Origin: a virus
DNA length: 22,268 nucleotides
Virus record (IMG/VR): IMGVR_UViG_3300049783_000990
Span: 1 to 22,268 of that record
Reading direction: 5' to 3' (one strand)
Shown: positions 14,164 to 20,915 of the stretch, piece by piece
How the letters are laid out: each line of letters opens with the position of its first letter
Position numbering within the stretch: the stretch's first letter is position 1
Notes under the pieces: generated by a model
Seen by the model: the letters and a program-made list of their open reading frames with translations, nothing else
Told to the model about the DNA's origin: nothing
Databases searched by the model: none
Translations under genes and position numbers: made by a program

Positions 14164-14727
14164 ATGACAACAGCTAAAGACGAAACCAAAAAGGTTGAAG
14201 AAATCCAAGAAGTAGTAGTTAAGCCAAAGAAGAAGAAAAATTATCTGAATAATAAGGATATGATGGCTGAACTTAGGAAATGTCATGAACAGGATAAGAT
14301 GACAGATGAATTTGCCAAGATGATTATGCTACTAGCAGAACGTTACGGTGGTCGATACGAATACTCTGACTATAACTCACATATCGAAGATATGAAAGCT
14401 GTCGCAGTTATCAATGTCGTCCGTGCTTGGCGTGGTTTCAATCTAGAACTATATAATAACCCATTTGCATACTTCACGCAAGCAATTAAACATACTTTTT
14501 GGCAATATGTTTCACAAGAAAAGAAACATAGGCTTAATCGAGACTCTATCCTAATAAGCTTAGGTGAATTACCATCTGACGCATACATGGACGATTACCA
14601 AAAAGAAATGGAACTTCTCAATGATGAAATGGCTGCACCTGATACATCTAACCTAGATGGTGTTGGGAGTCCTGATTTCAATCTAGACGACTTTGTTTAC
14701 GTTGAACCTGTAGCTGATGTAAAATAA
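14164..14727 (+). CDS. 55: Late-transcription sigma factor (T4 gp55-like)
   Basis: T4 gp55 binds host RNA polymerase core and recognises TATAAATA late promoters together with the sliding clamp and gp33. At 187 aa it is almost the size of T4 gp55 (185). The N-terminus is charged with a Lys run (about 20-25). DEFAKMIMLLAERYG (48-62), VAVINVVRAWRGFN (80-93) and NNPFAYFTQAIKHTFWQYV (98-116) followed by QEKKHR match sigma region 2 in order. The end, DFNLDDFVYVE, is acidic-hydrophobic and might be the clamp-binding tail (inference). Four exact late boxes in this window give independent support. Confidence 0.9.
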   Translation: MTTAKDETKKVEEIQEVVVKPKKKKNYLNNKDMMAELRKCHEQDKMTDEFAKMIMLLAERYGGRYEYSDYNSHIEDMKAVAVINVVRAWRGFNLELYNNPFAYFTQAIKHTFWQYVSQEKKHRLNRDSILISLGELPSDAYMDDYQKEMELLNDEMAAPDTSNLDGVGSPDFNLDDFVYVEPVADVK

Positions 14728-15306
14728 CTACACACTAATCCCAATGGTAGCATGTTTTAGTTTTTCTTGCCACCATTGGGGTTCTGTGCGAGTAGTCCAT
14801 ACTGCAAACCGACGCTTATCTTCCCAATAAAAATTTCGGTATGATTTTAATGAGTCACCAGAAACAACACACTCTGGATATTTTTTCATTGCTGGTGTTG
14901 GTTGGGTAAATGTTTTTGTGGTTGATATATTCTTTGGTGGTGTTGCAAGAATACATGAAAGCTTTACATATGATGCGTGATCTTTTCCGTATCGGTGCTT
15001 ATACTCGTTTGCTAGGTTAGACCACATGTTATATAACCAATTGTAATTAGCCTCAGATTCCCTAACCCATATGTTTGATGGGTGATTTACGTGACATGTA
15101 AGATACAAAGTATCATCTAATGTAGGATGGCTATACTTTTTAATGTTTCTATCGTTCTTAGATTTTGTTACATACATATTACCATCAACAACACGGTGGG
15201 CAGTTGAAAGTAACTGGGCATATTCTGTGCACATCTTCACTACATGTTTATCACAGTGTTGAATTGCACATTCATTTGCGTCTTGGTGTAAGTAGAATAT
15301 GTTCAT
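14728..15306 (-). CDS. Conserved phage protein of unknown function, 192 aa
   Basis: I recognise the pattern as a family found in many tailed phages but know no established function. It starts MNIFYLHQDANECA, then CDKHVVKM (18-25), AQLLSTAHRV (30-39), HPSNIWVRES (75-84), NYNWLYNMW (87-95), EYKHRYGK (101-108) and YRNFYWEDKRRFAVWTTR. The conserved His, Cys, Lys, Tyr and Trp residues suggest an enzyme. It is sometimes found near nucleotide-metabolism genes, but no activity can be assigned. The start codon overlaps the stop of the macrodomain-like gene as TAATG, so both are made from one mRNA. Confidence 0.8.
   Translation of the reverse strand: MNIFYLHQDANECAIQHCDKHVVKMCTEYAQLLSTAHRVVDGNMYVTKSKNDRNIKKYSHPTLDDTLYLTCHVNHPSNIWVRESEANYNWLYNMWSNLANEYKHRYGKDHASYVKLSCILATPPKNISTTKTFTQPTPAMKKYPECVVSGDSLKSYRNFYWEDKRRFAVWTTRTEPQWWQEKLKHATIGISV
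14740..14780. repeat. Inverted repeat after gp55
   Basis: CCCAATGGT (14740-14748) and ACCATTGGG (14772-14780) are perfect 9-bp arms, 23 nt apart, starting 13 nt after the gp55 stop and inside the 3' end of the convergent 192-aa gene. The long loop and lack of a downstream T run make a classic terminator unlikely; it may stabilise the 3' end of the gp55 mRNA. Confidence 0.4.
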
Positions 15307-16295
15307 TAGTTTAATAACTCAGTCATTTGATTATACCGGGAATTATCATAACATACAACTATTGGGTTTATACCATAAGACTTGGCAAGGCTTACTGTGG
15401 TCATAACTACTGATATTATATCATCATCTTTATTCCCGAATGCGCCACCACCAACAAAAGTTAAAAACAAATCTCGGTTCCCCGTAGTCTCAGCATTTAA
15501 TACGGCAGCATATACTGTTGCTTCATATGATTTTTTCAGAACTGCGTTTGCAAACAACCTAACACCATGTGACCCGCGTGCATTTTTCATATATGCTACT
15601 GGTATTGCTGAACAGTACACTTGTGTAACTCTATGTTTTGGTTGGCTATACACAACCTCAGTATCATACTGAATACCAACTTGCAAATTATCGAATATAA
15701 TTGCATCTTTTAATATGCGTTGATTGCTATTCATATACGTAACCCCCCAGTCGGTAAGCATACAATACCCGTTAGACATATTCCATAAGTTATCATGGTG
15801 CAATCTTTCACCAACATCTTTAAGACAATCAATTTGACTACTGTCACCCTGCACATTATAGTTTCGGTAGACAGTTCCTGCCGCGCATTCAATTGCACAC
15901 ACTGGGCCTTGAGTATGGTCGTTTGCATAATTAGTGATGCCATCTGATGGTTTATTATGGGGAGACATCATTTCTAATAGATTAAACTGTGATGCTGCTT
16001 GGAATGTGGCCCCACAGTTTTGCGTGTTGCGGTGCAATTCACTAACATCTGCCTTTATAACAGCACATGTCCCTTTGAAGGGGTATCTCTTTAATGTGTT
16101 GGCTGCATTACGCAGTTCTAATACTGAAGGAGTTTCTAATTTACCAACAGTGAAAGTTCTACCGTTCACATGGGAATGCATTGTGTTGGTAGTATCATCA
16201 AACGTGAGATTGGTTTGTACATTTTCTTGCCGTTCAAGAGCATCCCGCCCCTCTGCAAAGCCAAATAACTCTAAAAACCAATCATTATTATACAT
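15306..16295 (-). CDS. Macrodomain-like (PARG-type) protein, tentative
   Basis: A 329-aa protein. The start is ATG at 16295, 5 nt after AAGGAG; an in-frame GTG at 16301 lies inside that ribosome binding site. Conserved-looking blocks are CGATFQAASQFNLLEM, then TQGPVCAIECAAGTVYRNY, QIDCL, TQVYCSAIPVAY and, near the C-terminus, LFLTFVGGGAFGNKDDDIIS. The last two, with the helix between them, resemble the spp-x-P and LGxxGCGxFGN steps of microbial poly(ADP-ribose) glycohydrolase macrodomains, which bind or hydrolyse ADP-ribose. I recall similar uncharacterised proteins in other microbes. The fold is an inference. It is co-transcribed with the 192-aa protein. Confidence 0.45.
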   Translation of the reverse strand: MYNNDWFLELFGFAEGRDALERQENVQTNLTFDDTTNTMHSHVNGRTFTVGKLETPSVLELRNAANTLKRYPFKGTCAVIKADVSELHRNTQNCGATFQAASQFNLLEMMSPHNKPSDGITNYANDHTQGPVCAIECAAGTVYRNYNVQGDSSQIDCLKDVGERLHHDNLWNMSNGYCMLTDWGVTYMNSNQRILKDAIIFDNLQVGIQYDTEVVYSQPKHRVTQVYCSAIPVAYMKNARGSHGVRLFANAVLKKSYEATVYAAVLNAETTGNRDLFLTFVGGGAFGNKDDDIISVVMTTVSLAKSYGINPIVVCYDNSRYNQMTELLN

Positions 16296-16316
16296 GCCCA
16301 CTCCTTAGTTTCCATC

Positions 16317-16345
16317 AGGATACACCACTAGTTTAACAATGTCAA
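16317..16345 (-). promoter_or_regulatory. Sigma70-type promoter for the macrodomain-like gene
   Basis: On the minus strand TTGACA (16345-16340), 17-nt spacer and TATCCT (16322-16317). The predicted transcript start falls only about 15 nt before the ATG at 16295, giving a very short leader that still includes AAGGAG. Confidence 0.55.
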
Positions 16346-16375
16346 GCAAGTATTACATAACGTGCTTCTTTTTTA

Positions 16376-16400
16376 ACACCAATTGTGATATAATTGGTGT
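16376..16400 (+). promoter_or_regulatory. Extended -10 promoter of gp47/gp46 inside a perfect palindrome
   Basis: TATAAT (16389-16394) is preceded by TGA, giving an extended -10 (TGnTATAAT); no good -35 hexamer is seen. The box lies in a perfect inverted repeat, ACACCAATT (16376-16384) and AATTGGTGT (16392-16400), 9-bp arms with a 7-nt spacer. A dimeric repressor or activator site overlapping the promoter is the simplest explanation. Confidence 0.6.
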
Positions 16401-16419
16401 ATATTTAATAGGATATTAT

Positions 16420-17457
16420 ATGAAAAATAAAGCAGCAAGTTTTACAGATATTCATTGGGGTAGAAAGAACAACAGTGAACTACACAACCAAGATTGCATT
16501 AGATTCATGGAATGGTTTTGCAACAACGTTAAAGCAGACCCAACAATAGATCACATCGTGTTCATGGGTGATTGGTTTGAAAACCGTTCAGCTATCAATG
16601 GCCTTACATTAGACTATGCTTTAATTGGGGCTAAGATGCTTGACGCACTTGGACTACCAGTATATTTCATTGTTGGTAATCATGACCTATATTACAGAAC
16701 AACCCGCGAAGTATACTCGACTAACATGTTTGACTCATTAGGTTTTAATATGATCAACACACCCACCATCATTGAAGACTTGGGGCCAAAGGGTGCATTA
16801 GTTTGTCCATTCCTATTTGAGAGTGAGTATTCATTACTTGCACAATATTTAAAGACACCAGTGTGGTTTGGTCACTTTGAATTCAAAGGTTTCGTTATAA
16901 CTGGTGATACTAAAAAAATGGAACATGGGCCAGACCCCGAGAACTTTAAAAACCCTAGACGTATATTCTCTGGACATTTCCACAAAAGGCAAACCACAGG
17001 TAATATTACATACATCGGTAATACGTTCCCTGTAGACTTCAGTGATGCAAACGATACTAAGCGTGGAATGATGGTATACGATTATACATTAGATGATGTA
17101 ACGTTTAAGGATTGGGGTGAATGTCCAACCTACATAAGAACAGAGTTATCCGCGTTGATAGCTGATGCTAAATCTATTTTACGTGAGGATGCCGTTGTTA
17201 GTTGTGTTGTTGATACGGACATTAACTATGAGCAGAGTCTAAAGTTAAAGGCACAACTTACGAAGAAATATAAACTAAGAGAGATAACCCTACAAGAAAG
17301 TGCAGACAAGATGCGTGCTTTAGTCGATACTGGGATGGACAGGGAAGAATTGGCGAAGCTGGATACTACAACCAAACAAGTAGTGGCTATGCTTGGTAAT
17401 ATTAAAGCAGAGTCTATAGACAATGACAAACTAATAGCAATATTTGAGGAACTATAA
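16420..17457 (+). CDS. 47: Recombination endonuclease subunit, SbcD/Mre11-like (gp47)
   Basis: Nuclease subunit of the gp46/gp47 complex, which resects DNA ends for recombination-dependent replication. The start is ATG at 16420, with AGGATATT upstream and directly after the promoter; a longer in-frame start at 16339 would include the promoter and is rejected. The 345-aa product is close to T4 gp47 (339). Calcineurin-like phosphoesterase motifs are in order: FTDIHWG (8-14, with Asp10 and His12), MGDWFENR (49-56), GNHDLYY (86-92) and FSGHFHK in the middle (metal-binding His pair). The stop and the gp46 start overlap as TAATG, so the subunits are coupled. Confidence 0.93.
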   Translation: MKNKAASFTDIHWGRKNNSELHNQDCIRFMEWFCNNVKADPTIDHIVFMGDWFENRSAINGLTLDYALIGAKMLDALGLPVYFIVGNHDLYYRTTREVYSTNMFDSLGFNMINTPTIIEDLGPKGALVCPFLFESEYSLLAQYLKTPVWFGHFEFKGFVITGDTKKMEHGPDPENFKNPRRIFSGHFHKRQTTGNITYIGNTFPVDFSDANDTKRGMMVYDYTLDDVTFKDWGECPTYIRTELSALIADAKSILREDAVVSCVVDTDINYEQSLKLKAQLTKKYKLREITLQESADKMRALVDTGMDREELAKLDTTTKQVVAMLGNIKAESIDNDKLIAIFEEL

Positions 17458-19640
17458 TGTCAACACCAATTAAATTTAAAGAACTTACCATACGCAACTT
17501 CATGTCCTATGGTAATAACACAAATACCGTCAATCTTGATTTCAATGAGCCTGTGCTTATTATTGGTAAGAACCATGATGCTCAAGTAGAAGGCCAGCTT
17601 GACAGTAATGGTGCAGGTAAGAGTGCCATACTGGATGCTCTGGCTTTTGCAATATACGATAAAACCATATCCAAGAAAGAGAAGTCTGAACTCATTAACA
17701 ATGTTAATAAAAAGAACCTCGAAGTTAGTGTTACATTTGAAAAGGGTGGTGTTAATTACAAAGTAATACGTATGCGCAAAACAAAAACAAAAGCTGATGT
17801 TCAACTTCTTATTGAGCAGATTGATGGTACGTATAAAGATAAAACACCTGATAGTATCGCCAATGCTAACACCGAGATAGAAAGGATTGTTGGGCTACCA
17901 TTTGATGTGTTTGCTCGTATCATCGTATTTAGTGCAACGTTTGAGCCATTCCTTGACCTTCCTAGCCGACATGCAACTAAGGTTAGTCAGACAAGCATTA
18001 TGGAAGAGTTATTTGGCTATACTGAATTGACTGAGAAAGCGGAAGCTCTTAAAGAGAATATCAAGGGTGTTAAATCTGAGTTTACTCATCTTAAAGACTT
18101 GCAAGAACAGATTAACCTAGAAGTGGAGAGACATAATGCACAAATAGAAAATGCTACACGCAGATCTAGGGTATGGGATACTGAAAATCTAGAAGAAATA
18201 AAAAAAGCTAAGTCAAATTTAAAGACCCTATCTAAAATTGATATTGAAGGTGAGCGCGTTAAATTATCAGAGCTAGAGTCTATCAGGTTAACACTGGCTG
18301 ATAAAAAGTCTGAAGTTTCGCGATTGGTTGATGATGAAGATAGTCTTAGTTATAGAGTTAAGGCTGTTAATGTTAAGAATAAAAAAATAGAAACTGTTCG
18401 TTTGAAAATAGAAGAGATTGAAGAAACTATTGATTTCGACAAAGAACTAAAACTAATACAAGACCGTGAATTGGCATCCACAGATGTGGTGCGCTTGGAT
18501 GGTGAACTTGATAAAATCACCACTGAAACTCAGTCAAATGATAGTAAGTTATCAAAGCTTAAAAAACAAGCCGAACACCTTAAAGACGATGCCTGCCCAT
18601 ACTGTGAGCAATCGTTTGCTGGGGCCAAGGTTAAACTAGACGAAATTAGTGTTACTATTGTTGAGTTAAACAAAACTATAGAATTAGCTGATGCATTGGA
18701 AGATAAGCTTGAGGGTGAATTGGCTGATGTTAATGCCCGTATCTCAGCTATGAAAAAATCATCAATGTTTAATGGGGTTATGAGTGGTTTTGAACAAGCC
18801 AAGTCAGAATATGATACACTTAAAACCCAACTAGATTCTTATGTTGAGGACGATTTAGACCATGACATTGAGGATAAAATTGAAGCACTTCAACTTAGTA
18901 TTGCTGATGGGAAACTACAGCTGGTTACACTTATTAGTGATAAAGTTAAACTCGAAGAAGATTTGATATTTTCAAATGTAAGTGAACTAGAGAGAGCATT
19001 TGTAAAAATGGAATCATTATCAATTAACATAGATAAGATGGAAGCCACAATTAACCCACATGTAGAAACAGTAGATGAGCTTAAGTTGGTTGTGTTTGAC
19101 AACGATAAGTCTGACAAACTTAATGAGTTGGAAGAGACTTTGCGCCACCAAGAATTCTTACTTAAGTTACTGACAAAGAAAGATTCTTTTATACGCAAGA
19201 ACCTATTGGATAGTAGCCTACCATTCCTAAATAATCAACTTATGGAATATCTTGTGCAGCTTGGGCTACCACATAGAGTAGAGTTTCAGCCAGATATGAG
19301 TGCACATATATCTCAATTTGGAACTGAACTGAGCTTCACCAGCCTATCATCAGGCCAACGGGCTAGGGTTAACTTGGCACTGGCATTTGCGTTCAGGGAT
19401 GTCCTTCAGGCTACGCACGGTAAGATATCGTTCTGTATGTTAGATGAGTGTTTGGATACTGGTTTGGGTAATGTTGGTGTTCAACTAGCCGCTAAGATGA
19501 TCAGGAAGATAGCTACTGATGAGAAGATGTCAATGTTGGTTATTTCACATAGGGATGAAATTGCAGGCATGTTCAAAACTCAGATGGTTGTTGAGCTTAA
19601 GGATGGTTTCTCTAATATTACAAAAGAAGGTGGGGGTTAA
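17457..19640 (+). CDS. 46: Recombination endonuclease subunit, SbcC/Rad50-like (gp46)
   Basis: ATPase subunit of the gp46/gp47 complex. Motifs in order are Walker A DSNGAGKSAILD (49-60), two coiled-coil arms (about 190-375 and 385-590), zinc hook CPYC (380-383), ABC signature LSSGQRARVNLALAF (630-644), Walker B ISFCMLDE (658-665) and the His-switch VISHRDE (about 695-701). At 727 aa it is longer than T4 gp46 (560), the extra length being in the coiled coil. The ribosome binding site is GAGGAACTATA. The last codons form one arm of a hairpin shared with the convergent protease gene. Confidence 0.95.
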   Translation: MSTPIKFKELTIRNFMSYGNNTNTVNLDFNEPVLIIGKNHDAQVEGQLDSNGAGKSAILDALAFAIYDKTISKKEKSELINNVNKKNLEVSVTFEKGGVNYKVIRMRKTKTKADVQLLIEQIDGTYKDKTPDSIANANTEIERIVGLPFDVFARIIVFSATFEPFLDLPSRHATKVSQTSIMEELFGYTELTEKAEALKENIKGVKSEFTHLKDLQEQINLEVERHNAQIENATRRSRVWDTENLEEIKKAKSNLKTLSKIDIEGERVKLSELESIRLTLADKKSEVSRLVDDEDSLSYRVKAVNVKNKKIETVRLKIEEIEETIDFDKELKLIQDRELASTDVVRLDGELDKITTETQSNDSKLSKLKKQAEHLKDDACPYCEQSFAGAKVKLDEISVTIVELNKTIELADALEDKLEGELADVNARISAMKKSSMFNGVMSGFEQAKSEYDTLKTQLDSYVEDDLDHDIEDKIEALQLSIADGKLQLVTLISDKVKLEEDLIFSNVSELERAFVKMESLSINIDKMEATINPHVETVDELKLVVFDNDKSDKLNELEETLRHQEFLLKLLTKKDSFIRKNLLDSSLPFLNNQLMEYLVQLGLPHRVEFQPDMSAHISQFGTELSFTSLSSGQRARVNLALAFAFRDVLQATHGKISFCMLDECLDTGLGNVGVQLAAKMIRKIATDEKMSMLVISHRDEIAGMFKTQMVVELKDGFSNITKEGGG

Positions 19641-19648
19641 TCCCCCAC
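19630..19648. terminator. Hairpin in the shared gene ends
   Basis: GTGGGGG (19630-19636) and CCCCCAC (19642-19648) are perfect 7-bp arms with a 5-nt loop. The loop contains TTAA, which supplies the stop codon of gp46 on one strand and of the protease gene on the other. No strong T run follows in either direction, so it may stall or protect rather than terminate efficiently. Confidence 0.6.
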
Positions 19649-20179
19649 TGTATTACTCGCTAGCATAGAATTGCCATATTGGTACATGTGTGGTGTTGGG
19701 GTGTCTAACTCAAATATTAACATTTCTTCCATCTTGCTAATGTTAAGATATCCCGCCCGAACTACATTAAACGTATTACCATTAACCCTCCTATCAAACT
19801 CTACCTTATTGTATATGTCTTTTCTATTATTATCAAAACAGTAATTTAATGCACATACGATGACATGCCTATATCCATCGGGCCAACCACGCGTTGAACG
19901 TCTATCATATACTATTATTGATGGATCTGCACCAAGTTTCCATAGTTCATAATACACTGCGCTCGCAAAATCATCACAGTCACCACTTACGACATCACCA
20001 GATCCATAGTACGTAAATACCTCGTCTTTTGGGTTTCCTGTGGTATATGTGAATCTGTTTAGGACTGAATCGTGTATTTTTTCTAAAACTATCACAGGGG
20101 TTTCGACTTTGTAAATATGTTCGGATGCTTGGGTAGTAAGGCATAGAATTGCCAATATGGTGGCTATTAGGGTTTTCAT
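19637..20179 (-). CDS. Exported transglutaminase-like cysteine protease (BTLCP family)
   Basis: A 180-aa protein with a signal peptide: MKTLIATILAILCLTTQAS, probable cleavage after TQA near residue 18, so it would act in the periplasm. The catalytic pattern of bacterial transglutaminase-like cysteine proteases is present: SGDCDDFA (65-72, nucleophile Cys68), YRHVIVC (103-109, His105) and CFDN (114-117, Asp116). The best-known member, LapG, cleaves a large adhesin and releases cells from biofilm. Length and triad order fit. The substrate in phage infection is unknown; wall, adhesin or envelope proteins are candidates. The ribosome binding site is GGAGACCAC and a TATAAT promoter precedes it. 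Confidence 0.85.
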   Translation of the reverse strand: MKTLIATILAILCLTTQASEHIYKVETPVIVLEKIHDSVLNRFTYTTGNPKDEVFTYYGSGDVVSGDCDDFASAVYYELWKLGADPSIIVYDRRSTRGWPDGYRHVIVCALNYCFDNNRKDIYNKVEFDRRVNGNTFNVVRAGYLNISKMEEMLIFELDTPTPHMYQYGNSMLASNTVGD

Positions 20180-20207
20180 GTGGTCTCCAATTTATTGTAA
20201 GTATACT

Positions 20208-20237
20208 ATTATATATTGCACTGCACCATTTGGTCAA
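20208..20237 (-). promoter_or_regulatory. Sigma70-type promoter of the protease gene
   Basis: On the minus strand TTGACC (20237-20232), 18-nt spacer and TATAAT (20213-20208), about 28 nt before the ATG at 20179. It predicts early or middle expression of the protease. Confidence 0.65.
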
Positions 20238-20286
20238 CACTTTTTTAGAATACTTTTTTTCACCTCAAACATTAGTTATTTTCACT

Positions 20287-20297
20287 TATAATAAATA
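20287..20297 (+). promoter_or_regulatory. Possible late promoter for the ADP-ribosyltransferase gene
   Basis: TATAATAAATA contains AATAAATA, seven of eight bases of the late consensus, and ends 25 nt before the start at 20322, close to the spacing of the exact late boxes. It also contains TATAAT, but no -35 hexamer was seen at 16-18 nt. Confidence 0.4.
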
Positions 20298-20321
20298 CAT
20301 ATAATGTGAGGGTTTGGTTTT

Positions 20322-20915
20322 ATGCGATTAATTGATATTTTATTAGAGAACGACGACTATCGGGGTCAGCATAGGGCACCTACCAGTGATGCACATAATA
20401 CATTAGATGATCTCTCTGATATTTACCCAGACGATATCTATTCATCAGAAGGTGTGCGCTTTTATGGTGACCGGACATCTGCCGATCAAGAATCAATAAA
20501 TGTTATTCATATGGCTAAAGGTAAACCTAATAAATCAGTTACAGTATATCGTGCTGTTCCTTATGAAAAAAGTCCATCTGAACAACTATATGACCTCGAA
20601 ACAAATATGAAAGCATACAAACGTCGAGGTAACGTCCCTAGGTCTGAAACCAATGACCTAACGGGGTCTGAATGGTATAATGATGCATGGGATAGACGTT
20701 CAGAACTTGAAGCTAGGGTTGACGCCAAAGAGGGTAGTGCTGATACTCTAAGTATAAACCCCGGTGACTGGGTTACCACCAGTAGGCGATACGCCAAGTC
20801 ACACGGTGAATCTACATTGCGGGGTAAATATAAAATAGTTTCAAAGAAAGTTAAAGCTAATGAGCTTGCTACTGACGGTGACTCTATACACGAGTGGGGT
20901 TGGAACCCTATTTAA
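20322..20915 (+). CDS. Predicted ADP-ribosyltransferase (R-S-E type), possibly virion-packaged
   Basis: A 197-aa protein fitting the arginine-type ADP-ribosyltransferase pattern: VTVYRAVP (73-80, with Arg77 as NAD+-binding Arg), GDWVTTSRRYAKSHG (148-162, where VTTS takes the place of the S-T-S motif) and DGDSIHEWGW (185-194, with Glu191 as the probable catalytic Glu). Such enzymes move ADP-ribose from NAD+ to a target and release nicotinamide. The first residues, MRLIDILLEND, resemble the start of T4 Alt (MELITELFDED), a packaged ADP-ribosyltransferase, and contain L-L-E, the gp21 cleavage rule. It overlaps the convergent helicase gene by 8 nt. It could instead be a toxin-like domain; the target is unknown. 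Confidence 0.65.
   Translation: MRLIDILLENDDYRGQHRAPTSDAHNTLDDLSDIYPDDIYSSEGVRFYGDRTSADQESINVIHMAKGKPNKSVTVYRAVPYEKSPSEQLYDLETNMKAYKRRGNVPRSETNDLTGSEWYNDAWDRRSELEARVDAKEGSADTLSINPGDWVTTSRRYAKSHGESTLRGKYKIVSKKVKANELATDGDSIHEWGWNPI

Noticed and set aside
16296-16301. GTG start for the macrodomain-like gene
   Set aside because: The GTG lies next to the AAGGAG itself with no spacing; the ATG at 16295 has a proper 5-nt gap.
16339-16419. Upstream in-frame extension of gp47 (27 extra residues)
   Set aside because: It covers the extended -10 promoter and palindrome, lacks a ribosome binding site and adds residues before the conserved FTDIHWG start.
20300-20305. TATAAT as a sigma70 -10 box for the ADP-ribosyltransferase gene
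   Set aside because: No -35-like hexamer at 16-18 nt and no extended TG; the AATAAATA late-like element just upstream is better placed.
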